Positions 15,861 through 24,260 of a stretch of DNA of 47,906 bases are shown piece by piece (positions within the stretch are counted from its first letter, which is position 1; every line of letters starts with the position of its first letter). Made by a program: the position numbers and the translations under genes. The notes under the pieces were generated by a model. The model was not told where the DNA came from and did no database searches. It saw only the letters and a list, made by a program, of their open reading frames with translations. The stretch covers positions 1 through 47,906 of the forward strand of contig NZ_JACEOL010000062.1 in assembly GCF_013868055.1 (NCBI RefSeq). Direction: 5' to 3'. The DNA is from Thermoactinomyces mirandus (lineage in GTDB: Bacteria > Bacillota > Bacilli > Thermoactinomycetales > Thermoactinomycetaceae).

Positions 15861-16184
15861 AACAAATCAGATTCTTCGTTTTACCGGGAGAAATTATACT
15901 ATCTAATTAAATTGATCTTGAAAGAGCGAACTGATCCGACTCTGGAAAACTGTCATGATTAAATATGTAGTCTGAATAGGATTAGATTTTAAACAATAAT
16001 AATGATAATCGATTCCGTATGGAGCATGATTATATTTTGTTGTTGTTTCCAAACTTCTTCAAGAAGTCCAGGAAGTCAGGACTTAATGATCGAGTGAAGA
16101 ATGTAGAGAAAATCCTTCGGAAAGTGGAATAGAGGCACATTTTTTCGCTTTGAAAAGTCATGACCATTTCCGCGTGTGAAGGCA
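15861..16184. other. Gene-free stretch downstream of the TetR gene
   Basis: No open frame with a ribosome binding site. The A/T-rich run near 15995-16015 (AATAATGATAATCG) resembles half of a Fur box but no gene follows it closely. Otherwise I see nothing. Confidence 0.5.
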
Positions 16185-16217
16185 AAGGCCAAGGAAACTA
16201 TTTACTTGGCCTTTTTT
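16185..16217. terminator. Bidirectional terminator
   Basis: AAGGCCAAG pairs with CTTGGCCTT across an 11-nt loop, followed on plus by TTTT. It closes off plus-strand transcripts from the TetR side and faces the end of the minus-strand gene at 16242. Confidence 0.8.
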
Positions 16218-16241
16218 CCTGACGAAATGAAACTGATCAGT

Positions 16242-16694
16242 TCATTTTCGTTCTTTATCAATCAAATACTGAAGATAAAAAATGGTGAAAAGGAATGTTA
16301 ACATATAGGTTTTCCGGTTATTTGAAAACGATATGTCTTTTCTTTCGTGTTCCAGCATCATTCTACGCAGAATAATATTCAAGCCTATAAAAATTGGTAT
16401 AAAAAAGAGGAAAGCATATAAGCTGAACATTCCATACCATACTGGCAACATGACAAAAAAGCTGGCAATGGAGATAATAAAGTCAACGAGATAGCAAACA
16501 AAAATAACCCAGGCTATCCAGAACGGGAATTTTTGCTGTGTGTTCAGATTCTCAATCGCTTTTTGCCGGGAAACGTACCAGTAGGGAATATACAAGCCGA
16601 AGGTGACCAAGGAGAGCACGATCATCAAGGCCACATCGACTTTCTTGAATCCGGCTGTTTGAAAAGTATTTCGGTAACTTGGCTTTGCAGTCAT
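16242..16694 (-). CDS. Small membrane protein, DUF4234-like
   Basis: 150 residues with three to four hydrophobic segments (about 20-40, 58-82, 86-110, 128-145). The N-terminal segment VTFGLYIPYWYVSRQKAIENLN resembles the first helix of DUF4234 proteins, where a Thr-Phe-Gly-x-Tyr-x-x-x-Trp-Tyr pattern marks the membrane entry. GAGAGGA lies upstream of ATG 16694. Monocistronic; function unknown. Confidence 0.6.
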   Translation of the reverse strand: MTAKPSYRNTFQTAGFKKVDVALMIVLSLVTFGLYIPYWYVSRQKAIENLNTQQKFPFWIAWVIFVCYLVDFIISIASFFVMLPVWYGMFSLYAFLFFIPIFIGLNIILRRMMLEHERKDISFSNNRKTYMLTFLFTIFYLQYLIDKERK

Positions 16695-17076
16695 TCAAAC
16701 GGCGTCCTCTCTGTTTTGGTTGGTTTACTACTATTTTAGAGTAATGATAAACTTCTTTATAAAGCATTTTTATCAGTTTTAGAAAAAGTTCAAAATCATT
16801 CTTGTTTTCAATAACATAATTTATACTTATTTTAATCCAAACTTGTTTGTTTCATAAATAAAACCCAACAAATATAAAAACATTAAATTAAATAACCATA
16901 CCTGCATAAAAAACATCCTGAAATTAACGAAAAATGGCCTTAGTAATATACTGTCTCCCACAGTTCAAAACGATCATAAAGGGAACAGAAACAAATTCAA
17001 ATTACCAGTAATTTTCATATCTTTGGTCTTCCATTATTATGTTTATCGATGAAGGACGAAAAGAAGGGGGAACATC
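16695..17076. other. A/T-rich intergenic region
   Basis: Holds the divergent promoters of the genes at 16242-16694 and 17077-17700. I see no further gene, repeat or RNA motif. Confidence 0.5.
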
Positions 17077-17700
17077 ATGGATTACAGCAATATCATAACC
17101 TTTTTGCTGGCATCGATTACACTGACACTGATGCCGGGTCCGGATATTATTTTTGTGACGACGTTAAGCATGACAAAAGGGGTAAAGCGTGGAATGTCAA
17201 CAGCATTGGGGTTGTGTACAGGCCTTTTTGTCCATACTGCAGCTGCGGCAATCGGGATCTCCGCAATTATCTATCATTCAGCACTGGCCTTTCATATTCT
17301 CAAATATGCAGGAGCGCTTTACCTGTTCTACCTGGCTTGGCAGACTGTGAAAAATTCCAGTACGGTACGTGTGGAACAGAACCGTTCCCAACAAAGCTTT
17401 TTTTCTCTATATAAACGGGGAATCTGGATGAATCTGCTCAATCCGAAAGTAGCTGTCTTTTTCCTGGCTTTTTTGCCGCAGTTTGTTGATCCGGAGGCAG
17501 GAACTGTACCTTTGCAGATGATCGTGCTTGGTGGGCTATTCATTGCCCAGGCACTGGTTGTGTTTGGTTTGGTATCGATCGGATCAGGTTATCTGGGAGA
17601 AAAGTTGCTGCATCGCACTTCCCATTCCCGGATCGTTCAATGGATTGAAGCAGCCGTTTATTCCATTGTGGGTTTACGGCTGGTTTTTATGGAGAGGTAG
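17077..17700 (+). CDS. LysE/RhtB-family amino-acid exporter
   Basis: 207 residues, about six membrane helices. LTLMPGPDIIFVTTLSMTKGVKRGMSTALGLCTG is the N-terminal signature block of the LysE/RhtB superfamily (Pro-Gly-Pro motif near residue 20), and MNLLNPKVAVFFLAFLPQF is the second conserved block. It should export amino acids or related metabolites. GAAGGGGG precedes ATG 17077. Single gene with its own terminator; sequence alone does not tell the substrate. Confidence 0.9.
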   Translation: MDYSNIITFLLASITLTLMPGPDIIFVTTLSMTKGVKRGMSTALGLCTGLFVHTAAAAIGISAIIYHSALAFHILKYAGALYLFYLAWQTVKNSSTVRVEQNRSQQSFFSLYKRGIWMNLLNPKVAVFFLAFLPQFVDPEAGTVPLQMIVLGGLFIAQALVVFGLVSIGSGYLGEKLLHRTSHSRIVQWIEAAVYSIVGLRLVFMER

Positions 17701-17703
17701 AAA

Positions 17704-17731
17704 GAAGGCAGAGTCTTTGAACTCTGCCTTC
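17704..17731. terminator. Shared terminator of the LysE and asparagine synthetase genes
   Basis: GAAGGCAGAGT pairs with ACTCTGCCTTC over 11 bp. It lies between the two convergent stop codons, which are 37 bp apart. Confidence 0.75.
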
Positions 17732-17737
17732 TCGTGT

Positions 17738-19561
17738 TTATAATTTAATGGAAATGTTGTAATCTTGTATCCATTTATTGACTGTCAAGAAATACTCCAT
17801 CATTTTTCCAACTTCAAAAGGTGCCTGATTAAACAGGTTTTCCGAGATGTAATTGATTTTTTGTTTATCAACCAGCGGTGCAATCGGGGTTTGTGGGTCT
17901 TCTACAGTTTCTCTCAGAAGTTGACGGATATTTTCATAATAAACCGGATCAGTGGTTGACGGATAGGCGCTTTTTTTCCGGGTGCGTACTTCTTCCGGCA
18001 AACAACCTTTCAGGGCCCGGCGCAGAATTCCTTTTTCAATATTGTCCACGGTTAACATGGAATAGGGAACATTCCATAAATATTCAACAAGCCGGTAATC
18101 ACAAAAGGGAACCCTTGCTTCAAATCCTGCATGCATACTCATGCGGTCTTTGCGATCCAGCATAAACGGCAAAAACCGGGTGATAAAAAGGTAAGACATT
18201 TCCCGTTGTTTTGCTTCGATTCCAGATTCTCCTTCCAGCCTGGGGACCTCTGAAACAGCTTCCTGGTATCTCCGGTTTCTATGTTCTTCAGGCTTTAAGG
18301 TTTGTCGCATTTCTTCATTTAATACAACCGGAAAGTAACGGATACTATCATTCCAGGGAAAAGTGCCGGAGTATAAAAATTCCTCCTGATGGAACCAGGG
18401 ATAACCGCTGAAAACTTCATCAGCCGATTCCCCGGATAACGTAACCGTTGCGTCCTTTTTCATTTCACGGAAAAGAAGGTACAAAGAGGCTTCCAGTTCA
18501 CCAATTGCTGGCAAATCACGGGCTTTCATAGGCAGAAAGACATGGTCTGTCAAATCATTATGATCAACAATAACCGTATGGTGATTGGTTTTGACATAAT
18601 CTGCAACCAGTTTCACAAACGGTTCATCCCGGGTGGAATGCAAAAGGTCTTCGTGGAAATGCTCGTCACTTCCCAAAAAATCAATGGAATAAGTGTGAAG
18701 TTGTTCCTTTTTCTCGGCAAAATAACGGGAGGCGATGGATGAAAGGCCACTTGAGTCCAATCCTCCTGATAACATCGACACAACGGGCATGTCCGAGATC
18801 AATTGGTGTTTTACAGTATCCTCCAAGATCTCACGAATTTTGGAACTGGTTGTTTCCAGATCGTCTTCGTGAGGTCTGCTTTCCAGTTTCCAATACTGTT
18901 CAACACGTTTTCTGTCTTTGGTAAATACAACATAGTGACCGGCGCGGACTTCTTCCATTCCCCGAAACACGCCAAACCCGGGTGTCCGAACAGGTCCAAG
19001 CCCGAAAATTTCAGCCAATCCTTCGAGATCTACCTGCGGATCAACTTCCGGATGGGCAAGAATCGCTTTTATTTCTGATCCAAACAGAACGCCGGATTTA
19101 TGCATCATGTAAAAGAGCGGTTTTACACCGATATGATCTCGTGCCAGCATCAAGGATTGACGGTGTTCATCCCAAATGGCGAAGGCAAAGATTCCGTTTA
19201 AATGCTGTAAACAGTTTTCGCCCCATTCCAGATAACTATGTAATAAGACCTCAGTATCCGATTCAGTTTTAAAATTATGACCCAGATTTTCAAGTTCTGT
19301 ACGAAGTTCTTTAAAATTATAAATTTCTCCATTGTAAGAGAGAACAGTCGAACGGTCGCCGGAGCGGTAAACCATTGGCTGCACTCCTCTTACCGGATCA
19401 ATAACGATGAGGCGGCGGTGACCGATGGCTGCTCGTTCAGAAAACCAGAATCCTTCAGCATCAGGCCCGCGATGTTTAATAGTATCAGTCATTTTGTGCA
19501 GTGTTTCTTTCTGTTCTGATAAGTCTCTTTCCCAGTCAATCCATCCAGCAATTCCACTCAT
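17738..19561 (-). CDS. Asparagine synthetase B-type enzyme with Ser in place of the catalytic Cys
   Basis: 607 residues, the normal length. The N-terminal class II glutamine amidotransferase domain holds HRGPDAEG (30-37), GHRRLIVID (47-55), SYNGEIYNF (75-83) and ESDTEV (100-105). The C-terminal ATP-pyrophosphatase domain has an intact PP-loop SGGLDSS (265-271) and ESADEVFSGY. The expected start is Met-Cys-Gly; here codon 2 is AGT, giving Met-Ser-Gly. In this family residue 2 becomes the N-terminal nucleophile that releases ammonia from glutamine. A Cys-to-Ser change makes E. coli AsnB ammonia-dependent, and beta-lactam synthetase also lacks the Cys. GGGAGATG fits ATG 19561. Probably an ammonia-dependent or repurposed amide synthetase. 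Single gene. Confidence 0.9.
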   Translation of the reverse strand: MSGIAGWIDWERDLSEQKETLHKMTDTIKHRGPDAEGFWFSERAAIGHRRLIVIDPVRGVQPMVYRSGDRSTVLSYNGEIYNFKELRTELENLGHNFKTESDTEVLLHSYLEWGENCLQHLNGIFAFAIWDEHRQSLMLARDHIGVKPLFYMMHKSGVLFGSEIKAILAHPEVDPQVDLEGLAEIFGLGPVRTPGFGVFRGMEEVRAGHYVVFTKDRKRVEQYWKLESRPHEDDLETTSSKIREILEDTVKHQLISDMPVVSMLSGGLDSSGLSSIASRYFAEKKEQLHTYSIDFLGSDEHFHEDLLHSTRDEPFVKLVADYVKTNHHTVIVDHNDLTDHVFLPMKARDLPAIGELEASLYLLFREMKKDATVTLSGESADEVFSGYPWFHQEEFLYSGTFPWNDSIRYFPVVLNEEMRQTLKPEEHRNRRYQEAVSEVPRLEGESGIEAKQREMSYLFITRFLPFMLDRKDRMSMHAGFEARVPFCDYRLVEYLWNVPYSMLTVDNIEKGILRRALKGCLPEEVRTRKKSAYPSTTDPVYYENIRQLLRETVEDPQTPIAPLVDKQKINYISENLFNQAPFEVGKMMEYFLTVNKWIQDYNISIKL

Positions 19562-19702
19562 GTTATCATCTCCCGTTAGCGACTTTGCATAAAACTTACC
19601 AGTTTATATTTAATTATAGAATAAAAAAATCTAAACTTAAAATATTTTTTTGTAAAGAGACCGGAAAGAGCTGTCATAAAATCGAAGCATTAGGCTTTAT
19701 AT

Positions 19703-19724
19703 TTGTAACAATGTTATGTTACAA
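19703..19724. promoter_or_regulatory. Perfect inverted repeat overlapping the yhbD-like promoter
   Basis: TTGTAACA-ATGTTA-TGTTACAA has perfect 8-bp arms and ends 25 bp before the GTG start of the yhbD-like gene. The right arm contains TACAAT, a good -10 hexamer, so a bound protein would sit on the promoter. The obvious candidate is the MerR-like YhbD protein itself. Confidence 0.6.
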
Positions 19725-19748
19725 TATCTGTGAGGAGGTGTGACTGAG

Positions 19749-20399
19749 GTGGACAACGATCTGATTTCAAAAAAGGAACTTCTGGAGGAGACTGGCATTT
19801 CATATGGCCAATTGTACCGCTGGAAACGAAAAAACCTGATTCCTGAGGAATGGTTTATCCGCAAGTCAACCTACACCGGACAAGAAACTTTTTTTCCTCG
19901 CGAAAAGATCCTGACACGTGTCAATAAAATAAAAGACCTGAAAGATGAGCTTTCGCTCGATGAGATCGCTCTGATGTTTTCACCCCAGTTGACCGAAGTT
20001 GTTTTAACCAAAGCGGAAATTCAGGAACATCAAATCGTTTCGGATATGTCACTCGACTTGCACCAGTCGGTCAACGGGAAAACCGATGTGTTTTCACTGG
20101 AATCGCTTTTTTATCTCTTCATTTTGGATAAGTTTTTACAAAGCGGTGAAATGAGTCTGGATGAAGGAAAACATCTGTTTCATTTCTTAAAATCAAATTA
20201 CAGCCGTTTTCAGGATAAAAATGCAGAGCTGTTTTTTATTCGCAGCATGGGAGCAGCAGCCTTTTTCCTGGCCAGCGAAACCAGGGACATTTGTTTTGAA
20301 GAACATGTCAAAGTTGTTTCACGAATTTTGCTTGTTGATGAATTGGAGAAGTTGAAAAGCAAAATTCAAAAAACACGAAAGGAAGACCAATATGACTGA
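19749..20399 (+). CDS. YhbD-like protein (DUF4004) with MerR-type DNA-binding domain
   Basis: 216 residues. The N-terminus, LISKKELLEETGISYGQLYRWKRKNLIP, is a MerR-type helix-turn-helix. A conserved all-helical DUF4004-like part follows. GAGGAGG at 19732-19738 is correctly spaced for GTG 19749; the in-frame GTG at 19740 is too close. Its end overlaps the bactofilin gene by 8 bp. In B. subtilis yhbD is likewise followed by bactofilin genes (yhbE, yhbF). Likely a dedicated regulator or partner of the bactofilin. Confidence 0.75.
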   Translation: MDNDLISKKELLEETGISYGQLYRWKRKNLIPEEWFIRKSTYTGQETFFPREKILTRVNKIKDLKDELSLDEIALMFSPQLTEVVLTKAEIQEHQIVSDMSLDLHQSVNGKTDVFSLESLFYLFILDKFLQSGEMSLDEGKHLFHFLKSNYSRFQDKNAELFFIRSMGAAAFFLASETRDICFEEHVKVVSRILLVDELEKLKSKIQKTRKEDQYD

Positions 20400-21111
20400 T
20401 TCGAAAAGCGACTTGTTAATTAATGGATATGGGAGCTTTTCCGGCGGAGAATACCAGGTGGTTCGGATTAATGGACTGGGGAAAGTAAAAGGAGACATTC
20501 ATTGCGTGCAATTCACCACCAACGGGGACAGCCTGATTGAAGGAAATGTCCAATCGGAATCATTAAGGGTAACCGGTTCGTCCACGGTTGAAGGTAAGCT
20601 GAAAACCAGGGAAACGAAAGTCAATGGACAATTGACGACAGAGGCCCAAATGGATACAAAGGATATAAGTATCAATGGTTCGGCTGTCATTAAAGGAAAA
20701 TTGAGCGCTGATCAGGCCGATATCCGCGGAGCGATAACCGTGGAAGAAGACCTGGAAGCGGAAGCGGTCAGCATTAAAGGGGTTTTCAACATCAAGGGGT
20801 TATTGAACGCCGGAAAGGTCCATATTGAATTGTTGGGCAATGCGAAAGCAAAGGAAATTGGCGGAGAAAAAATTGTTGTAAAGAAAAGCGGAATTGCTCT
20901 AAACAAACTGTTAAAGTCATTTTTTGCAGACAAATCCCTGTCTGTGGATGTGATTGAAGGCGATGAAATTGAACTGGAATATACCCGGGCCAAGATAGTT
21001 AGAGGCAAAAATGTAAAAATCGGTCCAGGGTGTAAAGTGGATCTGGTAGAATACCAGGATTCTTATGATGCAGACAGCGAAGCGGAAGTAAAAGAAGAAA
21101 AACAGGTCTGA
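20392..21111 (+). CDS. Bactofilin (YhbF/BacF-like polymer-forming protein)
   Basis: 239 residues. Regularly spaced short beta motifs (VRINGLGKVKGDI, LRVTGSSTVEGKL, ISINGSAVIKGKL, VSIKGVFNIKGLL) form the right-handed beta-helix of bactofilins, which polymerise into non-polar filaments without nucleotide. A second, shorter beta stretch near the C-terminus (ARIVRGKNVKIGPG-like, 190-215) and an acidic Glu/Lys tail follow. In B. subtilis the related BacE/BacF filaments are needed for flagellar assembly. Only one bactofilin is present here, where B. subtilis has two. Co-transcribed with the YhbD-like gene. Confidence 0.85.
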   Translation: MTDSKSDLLINGYGSFSGGEYQVVRINGLGKVKGDIHCVQFTTNGDSLIEGNVQSESLRVTGSSTVEGKLKTRETKVNGQLTTEAQMDTKDISINGSAVIKGKLSADQADIRGAITVEEDLEAEAVSIKGVFNIKGLLNAGKVHIELLGNAKAKEIGGEKIVVKKSGIALNKLLKSFFADKSLSVDVIEGDEIELEYTRAKIVRGKNVKIGPGCKVDLVEYQDSYDADSEAEVKEEKQV

Positions 21112-21117
21112 GGGGAA

Positions 21118-21145
21118 GACCGCCCCAGACTGGCCGAGGGCGGTC
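21118..21145. terminator. GC-rich hairpin between bactofilin and thioredoxin-fold genes
   Basis: GACCGCCC pairs with GGGCGGTC across 12 nt, only 6 bp after the bactofilin stop and 3 bp before the convergent stop. The T-tract is poor, so it is a weaker terminator call. Confidence 0.55.
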
Positions 21146-21148
21146 GCG

Positions 21149-21706
21149 TTATTCTTTCCACTTGATATTGCAGCCCATGCTCGGTTTTTGCGTAACAGTA
21201 ACCGGTTCATGATTCAATATTTGATTGAGTGCAGCGCGGATCGATTCACCTGTAACCGGAATATCATTTCCTGGACGTGAATCATCAAGTTGCCCGCGAT
21301 ACACACAAGCCAGATTTTCATCAAAAATATAAAAATCAGGCGTACATGCCGCATGATATGCTTTGGCAACTTCCTGGGTTTCATCAAACAAATACGGGAA
21401 CGGATATTGAAGCTTCTCTGCAGTTTCTTTCATTTTTGGGAGCGAATCATCGGGATATTGCTCCACATCATTGGAGTTGATGGCTACAAAGGAGATGCCT
21501 TTAGGAATATAATCATTGGCCAGTTGCGTAAGTTGTTTTTGGACGTGTTTTACATAGGGGCAATGGTTGCAGATAAACATAATGACGGTTGCTGTGGGCG
21601 ATTTTACTTCATCCAGGGAAACCTTCTTTTGAGATACAACATCAAACAGATGAAAATCAGGAGCTTTTGCTCCGAGAGGAAACATATTCGATTCTGTTAA
21701 TGCCAT
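21149..21706 (-). CDS. Thioredoxin-fold/AhpC-TSA-like protein
   Basis: 185 residues with the alkyl hydroperoxide reductase/redoxin fold. FICNHCPYVKH holds the redox CxxC (Cys46, Cys49), and the cis-Pro region reads ACTPDFYIFDE. The CNHCPYV motif marks a widespread subgroup of cytosolic thiol-redox proteins of unclear role. No signal peptide or membrane anchor, so cytoplasmic. AGGAGG is upstream of ATG 21706, which I prefer to the longer in-frame start at 21751. Single gene. Confidence 0.88.
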   Translation of the reverse strand: MALTESNMFPLGAKAPDFHLFDVVSQKKVSLDEVKSPTATVIMFICNHCPYVKHVQKQLTQLANDYIPKGISFVAINSNDVEQYPDDSLPKMKETAEKLQYPFPYLFDETQEVAKAYHAACTPDFYIFDENLACVYRGQLDDSRPGNDIPVTGESIRAALNQILNHEPVTVTQKPSMGCNIKWKE

Positions 21707-21913
21707 ATTATTACCTCCTAATCTCCCCCGTATTATAACATTGCAAGCCAAAGCTCCTCAATGATTTCAAATGAGAACAAAGCCTGCTTCAAAAAATCAA
21801 GACAGTTTTTTCCAAAAAAATTAATTACATTAAAAAATTAATAAAATATTTATATCAATTATGCTATAATATTAATATAGGCGATGCGAGTTTCGCAGAA
21901 GGGATGGAGTCAT

Positions 21914-22399
21914 TTGCCATCTAAAAGAAAGAAGATACCTATTGAAGATGTACGGGTAATCGATGGGGATACACTTAAAATTAAAAATAATCGAAAGTTG
22001 GAGCGGATTCGCCTTTTATATATTGATACTCCTGAAGTGAATTCAACCAACTTGCTGGAGCATTTCAAAGCGCTCGAAGCCAAGAAATATATTTCAAGCC
22101 TTCTGCAAAGAGGCAGGGATTTAACCATTGAACAGGGAGTAATCAAACGCGATCATTATGGCAGAATCCTGGCTCATGTTTATATTGATGATATCCATTT
22201 ACAACCATTGTTATTAAAAAGAGGTTTGGCCCGTTGTGTCATTCCACATCGCGCACGGAAATTCAAGTCAGAACAGAAGTATCTGGAAGAGTTCCTGCGT
22301 TTGGAAGCAATGGCCCGCAAGGAAAAACGCGGAATTTGGGAATATGAACATTTTAATGGTGAAATGATAAACCGTGTAAGGAATATTCATCATCAGTAA
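21914..22399 (+). CDS. Thermonuclease (staphylococcal nuclease-like) family protein
   Basis: 161 residues from TTG 21914. The SNase fold motifs are intact: VIDGDT (15-20), catalytic Arg33 and Glu41 in RIRLLYIDTPEV, eight apart as in the staphylococcal enzyme, and Arg84 in DHYGRILAHVYID. GIWEYEHF is the usual C-terminal block. No signal peptide is visible, so it may be intracellular, unusual for this family in Gram-positives. The start is uncertain: AAGGGATGGAG supports TTG 21914, while ATG 21884 lacks a site. Confidence 0.85.
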   Translation: MPSKRKKIPIEDVRVIDGDTLKIKNNRKLERIRLLYIDTPEVNSTNLLEHFKALEAKKYISSLLQRGRDLTIEQGVIKRDHYGRILAHVYIDDIHLQPLLLKRGLARCVIPHRARKFKSEQKYLEEFLRLEAMARKEKRGIWEYEHFNGEMINRVRNIHHQ

Positions 22400-22678
22400 T
22401 AACAGGGATGCTTTGTTTGTGGTCCCTGGTTTTGTGAATAGACAAAATATTCCGATATATATTATGATATATTATGCTGTGATTTGGCTTGCTGTGCAAA
22501 AGTAGGCTTCCTTCACAAGTCATAAGCTTGTTTCAGGGAAAAGGGAAAAAGGAAATTGAAAATGCTTACTAATTATTTTTTCGTACTTTTACCAGGTTAT
22601 GCGTTCTGTTGTTGCAAAAGAGAAAAGAGACTATGGAGAATTAAAAACTCTCAGCGAGACTTCTTATGAATTGTATAA
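22400..22678. other. Intergenic stretch
   Basis: No gene recognised. A weak hairpin follows the nuclease stop (CAGGGA near 22404 with TCCCTG near 22424). Short A/T-rich runs could be promoter sequence, but there is no gene on plus downstream. Confidence 0.4.
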
Positions 22679-22716
22679 ACAAAAGCTGCTTCCAGGAAAA
22701 GGAGCAGTCTTTTGTT
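22679..22716. terminator. Terminator of the coat-protein gene
   Basis: ACAAAAGCTGCT pairs with AGCAGTCTTTTGT with one bulge across a purine-rich loop; it ends 7 bp from the stop of the minus-strand gene. Confidence 0.65.
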
Positions 22717-22723
22717 GTTCTTT

Positions 22724-23350
22724 TCATTGATATAGTTGGGAATTTGTTCCTTGAGTTGGATTCTGATGTTGGGATAAATACTGTTGAATTTGTGGCTGAT
22801 CTTCAGGGACTACCTGGTAGACAGCGCCAATTTTCCCGGTCATCGTTTGGTCCGCAGGTTCCAATGGATAGTACCCTTTTTTGACCATGTACTGCCACAT
22901 ATCATAAGCATGCGAACAACTCATCAAGAAGGCTGTTTCATGAAAGGAACGAAGTTTGGGATTTGCAGTTTCCATAGCAGTCCAGGCATATTCACGGCCA
23001 GCCCTTTTAAGTGTTAAAAGATAAGCGGTTGCCATTTCCCGGTCATTCAGATTGGTTACCACCGTACGCGGTTGTACGGCAGGGTATACACTGGCTGGAG
23101 ATACAGTAAAGTCATCAAGTTCACCATTAATCTTTAAAATGGGAAGTTCTTCTTCTGCTCCTTGCGTTGCATTGAGAAATTCTACTTTCATGTTGTAGTC
23201 ACGTACATGTAAAGGAAAATGTCTTTCCAAAATACTTTTAAAATCTGCATCCTGTACATTTTGGAGCATATAGGCCATATTGGTGATCGTGTTCAAACAA
23301 CTCATAACCAGCTCATGCAAATCATGCAATTCATGTGCTGCCAATTTCAT
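22724..23350 (-). CDS. Spore coat protein, CotF family
   Basis: 208 residues. The N-terminal LAAHELHDLHELVMSCLNTITNMAYMLQNVQD forms the ferritin-like four-helix bundle typical of CotF-like coat proteins, and HAYDMWQYMVKKGYYPLEPAD is the conserved second block. The middle region (LNATQGAEEELPILKINGELDDF) is a spacer. The tail is Gln-rich, useful for cross-linking in the coat. GAGGGAGG lies before ATG 23350; the longer start at 23383 lacks a site. The gene marks the organism as a spore former. Confidence 0.82.
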   Translation of the reverse strand: MKLAAHELHDLHELVMSCLNTITNMAYMLQNVQDADFKSILERHFPLHVRDYNMKVEFLNATQGAEEELPILKINGELDDFTVSPASVYPAVQPRTVVTNLNDREMATAYLLTLKRAGREYAWTAMETANPKLRSFHETAFLMSCSHAYDMWQYMVKKGYYPLEPADQTMTGKIGAVYQVVPEDQPQIQQYLSQHQNPTQGTNSQLYQ

Positions 23351-23447
23351 GAAAATCCCTCCCTCTACAGTCATGATTGCCAAACGATTAAAATTTTATA
23401 CTTCAAAAGCAAAGAAATCCTTAAAGGTCTGGAAGTATAGCTGGGAT

Positions 23448-23801
23448 TTATGGATGATCCAACTTCCCATCCATACAATAAATATCCATGATCAATCCAT
23501 TGCTGAAAATAATATTAAATTGACAGCAAACAACATTACAACCGGTAATCTGTGAAAGAGTTGATTTCATATAAGTATCATATTCTATTTGTTTCATTTC
23601 GTTTAATGCAGGATCTATTCTTCTTCCGCGAATGGTAATTCGGGAAGAGGTTTCAGATTCGTCTTTTGAAATAATAAAAATATGGTTATGATAAATTAAC
23701 ACGTCAACATCCGTACATTTCTTTCCGAATAACCGGTATTGCCCTTCACGATAAGCGTTACTTATCCGTTCCTGGTATGTTTGGCGGTAATTAATTTGCA
23801 T
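23448..23801 (-). CDS. DUF2294-like small protein
   Basis: 117 residues. The order of blocks (FGKKCTDVDVLIYHNHIFII, PALNEMKQIEYDTY, ITGCNVVCCQFNI, GLIMDIYCMDG) resembles DUF2294 proteins, which are small and uncharacterised. Cys in TGCNVVCCQF are unusual for the family. AAAGGGATCGGGAG precedes ATG 23801. It has its own promoter-like sequence and a leader hairpin at 23845-23869, and lies next to the DUF2653-like and ArsB/NhaD-type genes, also on minus. The family call is tentative. Confidence 0.5.
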   Translation of the reverse strand: MQINYRQTYQERISNAYREGQYRLFGKKCTDVDVLIYHNHIFIISKDESETSSRITIRGRRIDPALNEMKQIEYDTYMKSTLSQITGCNVVCCQFNIIFSNGLIMDIYCMDGKLDHP

Positions 23802-23844
23802 CTCCCGATCCCTTTCGTCACAAAAAATACAATTTTACAGCATA

Positions 23845-23905
23845 AGGAGCCTGTCGGTGACAGACTCCTCCAAAAAAGCAAACTCTAAAATTTGTTATTA
23901 TTATA
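23845..23905 (-). promoter_or_regulatory. Promoter and hairpin leader upstream of the DUF2294-like gene
   Basis: On minus, TATAAT (23905-23900) would start RNA near 23893. About 25 nt later the RNA folds into an 11-bp hairpin, AGGAGUCUGUC-ACC-GACAGGCUCCU (23869-23845), with one G-U pair. The same hairpin, with changes that keep most pairs, occurs at 25655-25679. Both are followed by TGACGAAAGG before the gene. Probably a shared cis-regulatory leader. Confidence 0.5.
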
Positions 23906-23962
23906 TGCTTTTAATGCAAAATTAATACACGAATTCACTTTGCCTGCTTCAATCAAAGAATC

Positions 23963-24247
23963 TTAAACGGTCCATTCTACACTTTTCAACAGCCGGTGTT
24001 TCATTAACTGAATAATGAAATCATTGTAATAATCTTGCCGTACAATTACCTGGTATTTATGGTTTGTGTAGACATAAAAGAGTACATCCGTATAGACATC
24101 ATTTTCATCAAAAAAATTGCGTACTTTTCTCAACTCGTTGACATAGGGGGTTTCCTTCAAAATTTGAATGTTAAACTCCACATCTTTATCATTCGGTTTT
24201 TCCTCGATTTTAATGATATCCGGGTCATAACGGTACGTCAGTTTCAG
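23963..24247 (-). CDS. YxcD-like (DUF2653) small protein, probable CTG start
   Basis: 94 residues if started at CTG 24247, which lies 6 nt after AAGGAGGGG. The sequence LKLTYRYDPDIIKIEE continues without a break into FNIQILKETPYVNELRKVRNFF and VYTDVLFYVYTNHKYQVIVRQDYY, the conserved region of YxcD/DUF2653 proteins. Starting at the only common codon in frame (GTG 24181) would cut 22 residues and have no site. It follows the permease gene by 13 bp and is therefore likely co-transcribed with it. Function unknown. Confidence 0.65.
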   Translation of the reverse strand: MKLTYRYDPDIIKIEEKPNDKDVEFNIQILKETPYVNELRKVRNFFDENDVYTDVLFYVYTNHKYQVIVRQDYYNDFIIQLMKHRLLKSVEWTV

Positions 24248-24260
24248 AAATATCCCCTCC

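Noticed and set aside
15995..16015. A/T-rich run resembling a Fur box
   Set aside because: Only half of the dyad fits and no gene starts close by.
18211..19519. Several 60-96 residue plus-strand frames inside the asparagine synthetase gene
   Set aside because: They are shadows of the minus-strand gene, without ribosome sites or recognisable protein motifs.
21290..21700. 136-residue plus-strand frame opposite the thioredoxin-fold gene
   Set aside because: Opposite a gene with catalytic motifs; no start site.
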